A stretch of DNA of 64,000 bases from Fasciolopsis buskii (GCA_008360955.1 LUCM01005581.1:252242-316241), one strand, 5' to 3'. Positions 39,048-53,200 are shown, counted from the stretch's first letter. Notes: generated by a model not told the origin, from the letters alone. Made by a program: numbers and translations.

Positions 39048-39371
39048 TTAAACATTCCAGTGAATTTCACTTCTACAGATGAACATATTTCCATGGTGGT
39101 AGTCTTTACAGACCCATCTGATATCGTGTTTCGATTTTATTTGTTCCCACCAACTTTCGACTTGGACTCGTTTGTGCCAAAAGAAGGTAAACCCCGACTG
39201 TACATTATCCATCCGGCTTTTTGAAAGTATTTTCCATCTTGTACACCTGTGCAAAGTGCCGTCAGGAAAACCAACCGCTTTAAGATTGCAGTTCACTTTT
39301 TTTATTGTCAGTCGTTCTATAATTCCCTCTAATGTCTGACCGTAAAATGTTTTCCTGTGTACTTGGTACAT
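39048..39371 (-). pseudogene. Integrase/transposase-like fossil ORF antisense to the GPCR 3' UTR
   Basis: A 107-codon minus-strand frame. Residues around 34-46 read GFPDGTLHRCTRWKIL, resembling the GFPIHGCIDGxSRKIL block of the integrase-core (DDE, RNase-H fold) proteins found as multicopy genes in many animals. Residues around 68-82 read HKRVQVESWWEQIK, resembling the HNQRIExWWxxxR block that ends the same catalytic core. The order of the blocks is right, but the segment between them, including the catalytic Asp region, is too short, so this is a deleted relic. It starts two bases beyond the receptor stop codon, so a + strand 3' UTR would carry its antisense. The match is from remembered family patterns, not a search, and could be coincidence. 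Confidence 0.33.
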
Positions 39372-39561
39372 TTCAACTATTTCTTTCTTTCATTCAAACA
39401 CGTTGTCCGATATACACCATTTCAGCTGCTATAACGTTTTCGCACCAGCAATGCGGCATTACTTTAGTCATCGTCATTCATTCGCAACGGCTATCTCACT
39501 GGGATAACATTCGCGTCTATTTCTAGCATTATTCTATTTCGAATAGATTCGTGGGTTGAAT

Positions 39562-39567
39562 AATAAA
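39562..39567 (+). terminator. Candidate polyadenylation signal of the GPCR gene
   Basis: The first AATAAA on the + strand after the stop codon at 39045 is at 39562-39567. It would give a 3' UTR of roughly 540 nt. I saw no earlier AATAAA or ATTAAA. Another AATAAA occurs near 39780. Confidence 0.4.
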
Positions 39568-40794
39568 CTCAAACATATCTACAGTTCAGACGAGCGGTAA
39601 GCAGAATTCGGGATCTTTAATTTAGGTTGAACAACAGGACATACATCCACTGTGCCAACTGATGCGCCTAAAAAATTTTATTTCCGTCTAACAGAAGGCA
39701 TTTTTGAAACTAAACAGTCGAAAACCAGTTTCACTGTTGACAGGTATGGCATCCAGTAATTCGTCGTCGATTTTATGGAAATAAATCGTTCTGTCACAGA
39801 TTTCAATTGCCGACTTTGAATACGTTCCCGGTTGCCTCGATTTGGAGACCAGAGAAGATCAGCCAAGAATCCGAGTTCGCTGTCATCAACCGACGGTCCC
39901 CGGGTGAGCGTGGTTTTCGAAAACGTCGCACTTCTTGCTAACATTTTTGTATGGGATTAGAAAACTATCGGCTAACTAAACAGAAATCTGAACCTGCAAA
40001 AATCTCCCGCTATGGAAAGAAATTAATGACTACCATTAGGTGAAAATTAGACCCACCGGGTGAAAAGCTATATATTTCGACCGCGTTGCAAAAAACAATC
40101 GCAGTTGGAAATTAAACATTCGGTTTTTATTCATTATCAGTGTTTTCGCAAAAAGTTATCTGGCAACTAGCGCAAGACTGAAAACTACTTGCTACTGATC
40201 TTGATATTATCGATTATGTCAACTAAACTCGATTCACACCAGAACTACCCGATTAAAATTGGGCATTTTGGGAGCTCATCCCACAAGGTTTTTTGAGAAT
40301 GGACATTACCTCCGTAAATATAACCACGTCGACTACCACCGGACCTATAAGGGGATATCAGCGCAGCTTGTTTTATGTAATAAATACTTGAGCAGTTGAT
40401 AATGTAGTAACTTCATTGTTTTGCTAAGAATCGTAGCTACCGCATGTTGTGAGGGTATCCAAAGATTGTTAATATCCTGTTGCGTCCTGTCATTTTACAA
40501 GTATAGGAAAACTCTGTGGGTGCTGCTCTAACTCACGATACACTATAAATGTTTGTTCATATTAGATTAACTTTAAAAGACAAAACCCAAACTTGTATTT
40601 GGCTCTCTAAAAATTTGAACTAATTTCTAACAACAAGAATGAGAGTGACAGACGAGAAACCCGCCGTAATAAAATCGGCCTTCATTCGAGAAACAGGGAC
40701 CACGCCAAGTTTAAACACTGTCAGTCCCTACGAATGGCAAACTGCGTTCAAAAAACTCATCAAATTTCTACCATTAAACTCAAAGTGTTTTTAT

Positions 40795-41266
40795 TCAGTT
40801 CGTTTTTTTTTCTTCCGAGAATATGTGGAAGCATAAGTTGTGAACAAATGAAAATCTCCAATTCAGGCGGTTAAGCCCCAAGCTAGGAACAATGCGTCCC
40901 AGTTCCAATGAGTAATGCACTGTCTCCAGGACCGTGTCCTCTGTCTTCTCATGAAAAAAGTGTAAACAGTGGTAGAGCACAAAGCCGAATTGCGAAATTT
41001 CATTTGAAAGTAACCCATTGAAAAGAAAATAGACCATAAGGAGTCATACATTTCATTGTGACAAATCTACCCTTCCAATTTATACACTGCTTATTTAAAC
41101 CTGTCCGTTTCGGATACCGTTGAGTATCTATTACGATATCTGCTACAAAATAAATGCTCAGCTTAAAGATTTTATTTACGACCCGGTTTCGTAACTTTCG
41201 GTTGTGACGCCATGGTGACAGTACTCTTGAGAATGTGCCACTTGCCGAGAGCATCATGTTTTGCAC
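40795..41266 (-). mobile_element. Possible Ty3/Gypsy-type reverse transcriptase relic
   Basis: Minus-strand frames 41000-41266 and 40863-41051. Near 41040 one frame reads FVTMKCMTPYGLFSFQ, recalling the KTAFxTPYGLFEFxxMPFG block of Gypsy RT. The following FGLxNAPATFQ and YLDD blocks are not recovered convincingly in any frame, so support is thin. Confidence 0.2.
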
Positions 41267-42391
41267 AAATGCCTACAAATGAAGTAGTAGAAGCTGGTAC
41301 CGATCATGAATTAATGCCGTGATCTCGAAATTATCCGTTATAGCGTTTCGTAGGTTCACATTTAAAAACCAGGCAAGTAGACAATTTCACTGTAGTATTT
41401 CACGGTAACAGGACAAAGGGAATAGATCATTGGGTTGAATGCAATTTGACATCTTGGCGAAAAGCACACAGGCTGCACCCAATGACAGCAATCTTTTAGA
41501 TGCAGTGCCAACCGTCAGGCTGTATATGAATGGAGCGTTTCAGTTCGATCCAGAAATGAACATTCAAGCAAACCTTTGAATCAACTGGAGCATGATAAAG
41601 CCTGTCTCCTCTACAAGTTAGAGATCAAGAAGCATAATAGAACTAATGGAATTCGTCTACTTGATAGGTGGGCAGAATTCGACTTACGTACGTCACAAAC
41701 CTATAATTATTAATGACTTAACACATAGAAAGAAGAATATTCATGTAGAAGACAGATAGATGCCTTTAGAATGAACGGGCAAGGTAGTGCACACAATTTT
41801 AAAAATCAGCTCGTGATTTGGAGGAACACGTTCTACCAAGAATCATACCATGTGAGCAAATAAGTTTCATATTTTAGCAAAACGAATGCGACCCGAACTT
41901 TAATCCCAAATTCCTGTTCGTCAAAGCGGTATTATAGTGTCCAAGAAACCCTGATCTGGAGCCCATGAAAACCCAAGGGACCGTCAGTTTTCTATGGTTC
42001 ATTTAAGTTCCAAGCTCTATGCAACAAAACACGTGGGGGAAGCAACACTAATCGGCAAGTGAAACAGCATTGACAAAAACGTCGCATTCAGTCTGTCAGA
42101 ATAGTTGAGCAAGTTTCGAAACAAAATAAACAGTGTTGCCGGTGCTTGGCGAGTTTCAGTAAACGAAGTCTGTCAGACTGCTGTTATTTTGTCGGGATAT
42201 CTCTATATTTTTGATTAATAATTGAGTGTAGTTTTGTATTTTGTCTTTCAGCAGAAGTGTCGTTGACGTTCACAGACAGGTTAATGAAAACACTTGGGTT
42301 ACTGAAGCACTGTAAGAGGACGAGTGCAACAAATTTATTGCCAAATGTGGTGAGATCGAACGAATGCGAAAACTGATTACCAAAAAATGTT

Positions 42392-42411
42392 AGTGGTGAC
42401 CAGTGGTGACC
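42392..42411. repeat. 10-bp tandem duplication
   Basis: The unit AGTGGTGACC occurs twice in direct succession. Minor local duplication in otherwise unremarkable non-coding DNA. Confidence 0.7.
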
Positions 42412-43364
42412 ATATTTTACAAAACAAGTGCTTCATGAATTTCGTGAGCATAACAGGCTTGAATGATTAACTTTTAAAATTGTCCATTGTGCCGTAACAA
42501 ACATTGAAACAGTGATTTAAAACCATGAAACGATGAGATAGTCGTTCTGTTCCTGTTGGTTACCAAGTGCGGAATCTTTAATACAAAACGGGGTCCTGTA
42601 AAAATCATTTTGGATCCATCATCTTCGCAGTTCCACCATTTGGGATGATTTTCGATGGTCTACTGACCGTCAACGTCGCATAATATATTGCTCATCACCA
42701 CTGATTTACACATGATAACTGGCCAAGCATTCAAACTCTGTAAGTTGTTAGTAAATTCTTCGGCTCTTCACCTATCATTTCTCTGACATGAACGTAGTCT
42801 GTTAACAATACGAAGTCAGTGGCAGAAGGATGAAGCATCCCATGGTGTTGCTAAGCAATATATTGTCGAGTTTTATTCTGGTTCTGATTTGCGAAACACT
42901 TAGAACGCTAGACAGTTTCGATTTCACAGAAGCAAACCAGATTACCGTTCACAGTGGTAAAAGATTTCTGTTTACACGAGTTTCAGTATCGTTTAGTTTT
43001 CATTCATCTTCTAAAATATTTGATTATTTGTCTTTAGTGTTCGGAAATTCTTCCTGACCTAGAGTTCTACCACTGTTTGCGTGCAGTTTATAAGTGTGGT
43101 GTATGCTCCTGACTGAACTTTTGACATCAGCTTGCACTAAGAGAAATACTTCAAGCTGAACAGAACTTGTTTTTGATGTGCTTTCTGTTTGCCTATGTTT
43201 CTCTTGACATAGACTTTTTGATTCTTATTTCCTCATTCGGATAGCAGGCGAAAAGGTAGGATAATTTCTATTCATGGCTTTCGAGATTATCATCATAGCA
43301 CCTGGTCACTGGATGCATTTCAGTCCTAGAGATTGGGATATAAACTCAATGATTCAACAATTTT

Positions 43365-43760
43365 ATGCCATATTTAATTCGGAAATTCGATCCAGTTTTA
43401 CGCCTCAATCGGGATTGGGACAACACGCTTTACACATGTTTACTGCTCAGCAAAGTTGTTTTCTGTGGTGATCGACATATTCCCAAAGCCCGCACACAGA
43501 ATTTCTACAATACAAGTTTCGATATGTTAAGAGGTGACAATGACACTTATGAAGGTGCAAAATCATTTATCTGCTTGGAAGGGGCAGGGTTAATTGGTGT
43601 GTTTGTTCTTACCCATAACGGAGACCTGAGTCATATTCCTAGTACCATTTGTAGTAATTTACTGTTACTTTGCTTGTTGTCACAAACGACTTATAAGGAC
43701 TTGAAGCCGTCACTTGTCACTCAGAGTCTCGAGGTCATGGCTGCAGGTTGTCACCATTAG
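43365..43760 (+). other. Unassigned open frame (about 131 codons)
   Basis: One of the longest open frames outside the receptor gene. The peptide is mixed in composition, with an acidic patch (LRGDNDTYEGAKS) and a hydrophobic segment near its end. It lacks a clear exon acceptor/donor pair and no family is recognised. Could be part of an unknown exon or a chance frame. Confidence 0.15.
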
Positions 43761-46367
43761 TATAGTCTGGTTTAGATACGGCTAGTGAGCTTTCGTCTCA
43801 TATCCATCGTTCCCTAGGCGTTCCATAAAACATTTGCAGTTTACATGTGGGCATCTTTAATATTTTAAGGTGAATTAGTGTGAGATCGGTAAGCTCTGTT
43901 TGTAAACGTTTTTGGCTTTGCAGCCTATATAAGTCTGCAAGGAAAAGAGATGGTTTATAAATTTTACAGAACGAAGTCAAATTGCGATTTGTTGTCCATC
44001 CAGTATACCTGCAAACTTTCGACTGATGAAATATTCATATTTGACGGTAAATTGGGTGATTTTGTCATGGCCTTTCTCATGTTTGATTCTTTCATATGGA
44101 TTTGGAACTAACTGAATCCTAAGTGTCCTGACCAATGAATACCGGTTCATTGTGTCCAGATAAGATTAGACATGCAGATTTCACTACCCACGGTTAGATT
44201 CACCAACGCAAATTCGTGCTTGATCCAAAGAAAGGTAAATTCACTCTTGCCGGTTCTGATAGCTTGATGAGTAGAACTACTCTGGCTGGAAATCGTAGTA
44301 CTGGAATAGATGCTCAGGTGCCAAGCATTTATTCCTAAACCCTGGAGGACGGCGCCATGAGAGAGGAGGCATTGGATCCACATTAGCGGTCACAAGAATA
44401 CCAATATGCTAGCTTATACATGAAATTCAGTTAAATGGATACTAAGATGGGCAATAGGTAAATAGTTATTCTACTTTAGTTTATACTACGGAGCAGGGAA
44501 GAATGTTAAAACCAACCGGGCGTAATTGGGAATCGGAACACGTCGTTCTGTTCTGTGGCTTCTAGCCTGTTTTGTGGATGAGCAATGATAGTGGTCTGCT
44601 ATATACATGTTAATCTACTTCTCTATTTCTAACAAAACCGGAGGTGCCAATTAGCTATAAAGGCTTCTGTTTTCAATTCCTCTATCGAGAAGTCTGTGTC
44701 GCAGATTATCTTGCTGCGACTAGACTTTTGGTCCGTCTTACTTGCAAACTTTAAGGAAGAATATAAATCAAAGATTTTTAGATAGTTTAGCTTGAAGCTT
44801 TTTGACATGTGTTGTCATGATGGACAAAAAAGCTAAAATCATAGACAAGGTGCTTTTTAACAAGAAGCCTTTAGTACTCTTCGACAGTTTCACTGTCACT
44901 GGTGGGTGAAAAATACTCCTCATTTCTTAGTTTCGTAACCTACCGACATGTTAAATCTATTTCCCATATTGATCATTTAATACCCTTTCTTTTAGACTAA
45001 ACTAACACAAAATGGTTTGGTTTTATTCGTTTTTTGAGCTTACATACATGTTTCAACTGAGTGGGCCATTCTCACCAGTGAACTTAAGCAGCGAAATGTA
45101 TTTTTTTGAGACTCGAGTAGGGAAAAACAGAAAAAGGCTATCAAACAAGGTAAAGGTAGAAACAAAATGGTGAGGTAAATCGTTTGCTGACTTTGACAAA
45201 CCACAACCTTGAATATTTGTGCTGGGGCAACGCCAAAGCATGTCTGAAAAGTATCTAGCGTGATCAGAAGGCAACTGCTTTCATCAAAGTTGAATCAATA
45301 CACAAAGCATTGTCACAATTCTTGGGACTTGTTTGAACTATGGACGGAGCTTTTCAGTCTTAGTTTCAGCTGTGTAGACAAAGAATGATCTTAGCCTCTC
45401 TTAACGTATGGGGTCATATAACTGGACTGTAAGAAAATGCACCAAATGTTCGGCTTATCTATTTCCAGTTCAATTCGGCCATTCCATCATAATTTCCACT
45501 GTAAATGAATCCGCGCATCTAGTTTGAATCTCATTTTTTTACTCATTACTTTGATGGTGGTAACCTGAGGTTGTTCATATATGTTCCCAAACTCTTCTCG
45601 TTGATGTGCGAGAATACTTTTGTTGCTAAATAGTCTGTTCTGTTTGAAATATCAGATTTGAACTTATTTTATCACATTGTCGAAACAAAAGTTCAGTGGA
45701 TGGGAATGCCTCAGAGCTTCTTGAATTTGCTGCTCTGAGAAGAACGACCATTTGGAGTGTCACAAGACCATCTGATGTTCCACACAGTTGAGCGGGGTAA
45801 CGATTGGGGTGGAGGTGAATCGCTTTCTCATGCACATAATCTAATTCTTTGAAATGTACTCAGCCCAACAAAACCGCAAAATTTTGATTTCTAAGTCTTT
45901 TCCCTTCGAGAAGGCCCCACGCTGAACTCAACTTACTTTGGTATTACATGAAGCTGAACTGCATCAATTTGGTAAAAATGATGAAGACCTTTCATGTATT
46001 GAACAGTTTCTACCACCGCCAATCTGAAAAAGCCGTGCCAACGAATGAGAAGTGCCTGGTGATTCCCAATCGGTTGTGTTCCAATTTCAAACACTTGAAA
46101 ACCTGTGTGAAGTGCTTCCTTGGATACATTCACCGCTGAGCTCAACGTCATCATCGATTTCCAACCATGGACCATCTCTGGCAAAGTGGGTATTAGGAAT
46201 GTAGCCGACTATTTGGCTGCCTTTAAGTTACTCCTTACAGATTCATCATCAATGACTTTTCCATTTCCTGATTTATCAGCCATTAAAAAACAGTTCGTCC
46301 GTTAGAAACACATTCCCAAAGAAACCGAGCAGACAAACGAAGTTCATTGCCAACGATTTCCTTGCAG

Positions 46368-46491
46368 TCAATTTTTGCCAGCGGTAATGCCCGAAATCGC
46401 AGTCCGAAATACCCTTGATTTCCATCAACTGGGTAAATCGCGTTTTACCACTCAAACACAACCTTTCGTTACGCTCGACAGTCTACTACAG
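46368..46491 (+). other. Exon-like segment bounded by splice-site consensus
   Basis: 124 bp, open throughout, preceded by a cttgcag acceptor at 46361-46367 and followed by CAG/gtttgt at 46492. The conceptual peptide begins QFLPAVMPEIAVRNTLDFHQ. It is in the same frame as an upstream open stretch at 46120-46302 ending in TAG, which suggests one decayed coding block rather than a live exon. The protein is not recognised, and an opposing frame runs at 45933-46184 on the minus strand. Confidence 0.2.
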
Positions 46492-49400
46492 GTTTGTGTG
46501 TGCTTTTTCTATTCATCACCTTCGCTTAGTTACTTGTCATTTATTAACCCTAAAACATATAGCTTTCCTAGTCCCCAAAAATTTTCATCTATTCACATGT
46601 ACACAAAAATTCTTCGGGCCACGATAATCACAAAATCAAACGCAAGAAAACCAATCTCCTTCACTCATCAATTCACATATTTCCCGTAAAAAATGTAACT
46701 CATTAACTGCAAGGTTTTGCTAATGAAATTAAACAAAAATAAACTCTGGCATGCAAACGCAGGTGAAATTGTCTCTACTTAATGTTTTAGGTAAATTATT
46801 CCACGTCACTATGGGGCCAGTGAAAAAGCAATTATTTGCTCTGTAAACACCAAACGGTCCCTGATTCTTGTTTCCTTAGCCGAATTTCAGTGATTGTAGT
46901 GTCCAATTCTGCCAAATTCATATGCCTCTGATACAATAAAAAATTCAAATTGGCTCGCATTTAATTGTCTGATCCATTTCTACAGTCAGTTTTTCAAATA
47001 AGCATGTGTTAGCCGTCGAACAAACGATGAATCACCAACTGGTGCGTACAAAATACCTGTCATTTTTTATGGCATTAGGGTAACGATACACCTTTTAGCA
47101 GTGTACAACATGTTCCATTGTGAACTGTCAGGCTTTTCGAAATGTTTTGAAGTAATTTTGCCTCAAATAAATCCGTACTCTTCTTTATTGAATAGCTCGA
47201 CAAGCATTGAAAAGTTGATGAGTTGAGCAAAAACGACAGAACAATTAGCGCTCTCAAAGAGCAAATAAGGCAAAACAAAGCCACTAGTAATGTGGCGTGA
47301 CGGCGGCGCCAGAAAGGCACGCATATCAGCTTGGCCGGACAGTTTAAATTGGCAAACTGAACAAATGTTTTAATAATTCCTCTTTCAAGCATCACTCAAT
47401 TTAAGCTGTTCCTCTTCCTTGCTGGCGATCCAGTACTCGTATCTTCTGTGTCTTTGAGGTCATCAGCGTTGTTCTTTTGGATCTCGTTTTCACCGTTGTA
47501 TTCCGGTCATCCTAATTAGATCTTCAAACTATCGCTCACTCCACAAAACCCCTTGGTGCTGGATGGAGTAACGGTATGTGGCAAGCATCCATTTTGTCCT
47601 TCAGCATCGCCGTTATGGCTTTATTTCCCCTCCGCAAGTTGCACACTGTGATCGGAATATTAGTCGATATCAGAAGTCGATGAGGTAGGCTAGTTATGTT
47701 TTTTTGAAGTAAATCGTGACTTCAGTCATGTAGTTTATGTGTACTTTATAAAAACAAGTGAACATCTGCGTATTTAAAAAATAGCTAGCCTTTAAATCCT
47801 AGACAACCTTTTCAAGGTTTTCCTATTGAGTGGCAATTAGCAAGCGAAAGCAATTTTGAAATGAAGGGCAATTTTAAAATACGGAGCACCAGCAAAATAC
47901 TACCTGCCTTTTTTCGAAGTTTTGAACAACAAGCATACTTCATTCTGACAAAATGTAGCTCCATCTGACTAGACAACCGGTCAGACTTTGAGAATGACCA
48001 AAGTAGAACAATCAGTACATCGACGAGGGTCACTGTCTGAACAAGAACTTGTATGGCTGAATTGAATGGAAGAATGACAAACAAAGCGAGGGTAGACGGA
48101 AATGTCCATTGGGATCTCCCTGCTTGCCACCAAAAATATGTGGCTCAGCAAACTCCGTCTTTCTATGTTAATTATGCATCGCAATTAATACATTTTACAC
48201 AAGAATGGACGGATAAATTCATCCCGGAAGCATATGACCTATTTTGTGTTCACTGCCGTTCGTTAGACAAGCGCATCCGGAACTGTGCTGTTCAGTGGTC
48301 CCCATTTCTTCAGCAGAAATTTTGTCTCTCTTTCCGCGTGCACTACTACCAACAAGAGCCTATACTTCTGGCCATTGTATTCTCTTTCTGATAATCATCA
48401 TCCTTACCTAACCGACGAAAACAACTCTGCATGTCACCCACGTGATTCGTCATCCAGATGATTCAAATGGGATTTTATTTCACAAAATATCGTCTGGACT
48501 GTTCTGTCTATTGACAAAGACTTTAGTATACACGATTAACTGCTGACCAGTAAAATAATTTAATAATTGACGACTCACGGGCCGGAGGTAAGCTCTGTTC
48601 AAATACAAAACATCAATTGACGACTCCAGTGGGATGGTTTAGTGCAAAACTGGTAGACTTGGAGTATGAGATCCTAAATACCTCCATGAAACGGAAGTCC
48701 CTTCAAATAAATGATTGACGTGCAGCTCGAAAACAACTGGAGCTAAATAAACACTTGGAGTTTCGTCTACCGATTAAAGGTTTGAGATTTATTGTTCTGA
48801 GCTAAGCAGACTATGGAAACAAAGTGATTACCATTCTATGATATCAAAAATTTAAGGTGATAAACATCTCACGTCAACTTTATCTATGACAAACCAGTCA
48901 CAGTGTTAGAACTAGGGTCTGGTGCATTACTAAAACCCGGTGAGAGACTTGTTTGGAAAACATTCTATCTGTGAAATAGTTATAATATCTGCAATAATAA
49001 TTTACTTGCATTGGATGCAAAATTTCTTCCTAGGAAAGCTCCACTTCAGGAAACAATTGATGTAGCACATCAAGACAGTGAGGGCAACTTGAAGGTCGAC
49101 TTAAGGAACAGTGAGGTATCAAAACTATTTTACTAGGCATCTTCAACGGTAGGTTGACGGGTTTCGAAGGCCAGTCTTCTAATATTCATTTCTACCCTCG
49201 TCTTAAACAGAAAATTAAAACGACCGTGAAAAAAGCTCTCTACCGAATCTATCTGGTTATTACTCTCGTAATTCAAAGCACCAAAGAAGAAAGTGTGAAC
49301 TACTGCTAGTTCATTTTAACACAACAGGTCATAGCGAACCGAAAATGCTGAAGAACAGAAGAACATCACTTACTTTAGGTACTGCAGTAACTGAACGAAA

Positions 49401-50196
49401 TAACGAATCATTTGGAAGATTGAAATAAGTTCATTAAAAGAAAATGTGGTGAAGGCAATGCCTGTGCTTTACCAGCTTCCTCTTCATAGGATACAACATG
49501 GTGCTTGTTCTGACTATATCCCAAGAGAGCAGACAAAAAACGCAAACCTAATATGCTTGAAGGATACAGTTTGTTGTTCAAACCTTTAAATTTAACGGAT
49601 ACCAATTATTTTATCGCAGCTGCTTTCAAAACAGAGCCCCAGTTAGTACAGCTTCAGACATGAAGTCTCATCTACAGCTGTCTTCTACATACAGCGACAC
49701 AAGCATACCTAAAAGAACCTCAAGTGCGACATCGATCGAAAGTACACCGCGGCCAGAATGACCACTCTTCCTGTGACGCCTCCAAAATCAACATATTCAA
49801 TGGAGAAACTACTGTTTTTCTAGGTTAAGTCCAATTGCATTTTTCAACTCACATTGGTGCTTCTTCGTCTGCATTAGCAGAACACTGAGACGGTTGCACA
49901 ACAAAATGGTTATGGCAAGCAAAGCGCAAACCCACAGCGCCACTTCCATCATCGTGCCAAGTCACGACACTTAAATCACCGATTGCACAACATATTTTGG
50001 GAGCAGAAACACTAAACCAACCTCAATGCGGGGTTTATCGTCTTCAACGGCATTAGCAACCGGAAATTGTTTACTACCCACAGGCAATTACAATTAGTCG
50101 CCACGAACTTAAGCTATGAGTTGCTTATTTTTCTGGTTATTTTCTATCCCCTCTTTTGGTAACTTGTCTAGTGAATCACGTCTTGTCGTGGGTCTC

Positions 50197-50220
50197 TGTG
50201 CGTGTGCGCGCGCGTGCGTA
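50197..50220. repeat. Alternating purine-pyrimidine tract, Z-DNA-prone
   Basis: 24 bp of strict pyrimidine-purine alternation, mostly TG and CG steps, including five consecutive CG/GC-alternating dinucleotides. This composition favours left-handed DNA. No gene is adjacent. Confidence 0.7.
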
Positions 50221-53200
50221 ATTCTTTGTGGTCTTACAAACATCATAGATGCATGCTCTATAGATCGATTCGTAAGCACTAGTTGAGATGAAACGATATG
50301 CTCCGGAATACTTTGGGCGACCGAGTGTTGTTGATTTCCTTAATTACGTCGAGGATGGAAAATGGTAATTTCAAAATACAAATCACTACTTTTTTGCACT
50401 TCTTTGACTTTCGTCAGCTGGGTTTCAATTTGTTAGTATCCGCTGAGTGGCAGAACGGTGAAACAAACGAGATTAAATAAAAAGAATTTCGCACTTAACT
50501 TTTTAATCTCGCCGATGTGTAACAGGATTTTGTGGATACACTATTCCCCCATTGAGGCAACAAGTGACAGCAGAAGGTCCAACTCGGACTTTTTTGGTAT
50601 CATTCGGTTACTTTCATAGTCAAAACGCTCTTTTTGAACATTCTGATGACGAAAAACGGACCAGGCACGTACTGCGTCAACTTTATTCCAACATGGTTTG
50701 CTATCGCGCTGAAGCAAGCCGCAGTTCGTTCACCGAATTCTTTTCATGTATTCATAAACTCTAGAGACAATCCTGAACACCCTCTGCAATACAGTACAAC
50801 ACAGTTGATTTGATGGACTGTTACACCGAGCTACCTCTGAAGGCACCATATATCACGTGTCCTAGTACAAATCAGTATAACTACGATTTTCGCCTCAAAC
50901 CAGTTGCCTAAAGTAGACAATAAAAAGTGAAAATGATGTGCAGCTTTTTAAAATTAACACATTTGACAGTTCATTAGTCCCGACTGCAAACTGTGATCGA
51001 ACTGAGATTAGAGTGAACAGTTAAGGTAAACGGACAAAACACTGGATTGTGCGTGCGCAGTATTCTGTATACTCTCACCGAATTGTGTGAAATCACGGAA
51101 TTAATGTAAATGGGCATGCAATGGTAAGCAAAAACTGGTTGATATTAGAATTTGAAAATGTTTACCGTTCTAGTGAGTTTAGCTTGATAAATTAGTCAGC
51201 ACCTTTTGATAGCTCTGAAAAATTTCCCGATCTTGTTGTTTATATAATTAGTAGACTAAGGTATGGACTCAACAGAAGGTAATATTTGCCCTGGAATGGG
51301 TACAACATTAACAAATACTGGAACTTCAATCACCGACGCACCTACTCTACTCACCCACCAGAGGGAATTTGCAGACCGCAGAATCAGATATACTGAAATA
51401 AATATATTGCGCAGTCGTAATTATGAGTGGGAACAATTGGGAAAAAGAGATGGTACATTCAGTTCATTTATGGTCATCGATTGTGGATTGATAACTTTTC
51501 GGATGCACTTAACTGAAACAAGGAACTAACTTACAGAAGAAGAGGAAGCAATAAATGGGGAACAGGGATTGTTTTGTGACTCCTTGAAGAAAAGCCAATA
51601 TAGTCACATGCTGAACGCCTAGACACAATTTAAGATGCATAAGTAGGGAACAATTTCAACAACTGACAATAGCTGTCAATACATTTTATCACTTGACAAC
51701 ACATGGAAGTTGCACAATTGAAAAACCGATGGAGGTATTGATAATGAACAAGCTCAAAGTACTGGCACGAGGAAGAGTGAAGAAACATGCAAGAATCTGA
51801 ATTTCTGCTTCATTTGTTTGCCGGTGGATTTGAAAATCAGTGATTTTAATAATGTTTCTTGGGCTGAGTGACTAGTTGTCTTTTATGAAGACAGGAGCAA
51901 ATAGGGAATGGGTGCGGGTCAGATCGAATGTTTGCAAAATGTGTTTTGGTGTGTACCGCTTTTGTTGAGGCAATCCGTCCTAAGTAGTTAATACAGCCTT
52001 GAATGCTTTGTGTCACTTTAACGAGCCCATTAAATAAAATAATATAATATTAAGCATGACTGGAAATGTTGTGCAGTACGAGGACTAAATGCAGTTGATA
52101 CATCTTTGCTAAAGTCGCGTGGCAGCTGTGAAATAATCTGATATAACTGTGCAATTTGTGATTGAACCACAGGCAGCTTTGACTTATCTGTCTTAAAATA
52201 AATAGTCACGCACGAAACTACCTTTCCATGCCTGATTTTCGGGTAACTGGAATTTGTCTAGGACCGTCTACATGGGTGTTCTAGTGCAACGAAGAAAGAG
52301 TCATTCTCAGCCTCGGTTCGTCTTTATAAAACTACAAAATTCCATTTGAGAACAGTTCTACGATTATTTATCAACCGTTTCGTTTAGTGCGGCAAAACAA
52401 TCATCCACGATTCAAAAGGCAAAATGTCTTCTCCATTTTTCAGCCAAATAATGCGAAATAATTCATAGCAAAATTCAGGGGAAATCATATCCCCGCTGCA
52501 GATCAGCTACAGCAACTGTACTTATGCTTGATTCGACACCTTCCTAGACAGACGTCCTTTTTTCATCAGAATTGATACTAAGGTATAGAAAATACCGTAG
52601 ACTTATGTGATCGGATAGGATATATTATTGGGAACTTCGGTTCAAGCACTCCCGATCTGTCACAAATCAGGCCAGTTAATCAATGGTTTTAGTAGTGTAA
52701 CTTGTTAAAACATGAATTTAATATTGATAAATTGTTATGTACAGGATGAATAAATTCCAAAAATATCATGTGGGCAATCATCTCACATGCAGCGAGATAC
52801 AGCCCGCACAGTTCAGCTGCTAGTTCTCCAAGTGATATAAAATATATTCACTATGTCTAAAAGTAAGGCCCGCCAAAAGATTTATCGATCTCATTTAGGC
52901 AAACAAACAACAAGGGACATGGCCATGAAAAATAAGAGCAGGAAAGCAATAAGGCTGACCATGGTTTAACGCTGAAGTGCCTGCGAAAATATATTTGAAA
53001 AAATGGCTTCCAAAGGTTTTTTTCTACAGTTGGAAATGCATGATGACCATTGCAAATTTTTATCAACCCTGTGGGCAGTAGTATTGTTGAAGCCCAATGT
53101 TTGCTCCCAAAAAAAAATGCCTTTTATTTTTGCACATGTCCGATAGGCTCAGCACCTAGATAAAATGGAATTCAAGCCAGCGCAAGCAGAGTACAACTAA

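Noticed and set aside
38813..39094. 93-codon minus-strand frame over receptor exon 3
   Set aside because: Mostly an antisense shadow of the receptor tail coding sequence; no motif of its own.
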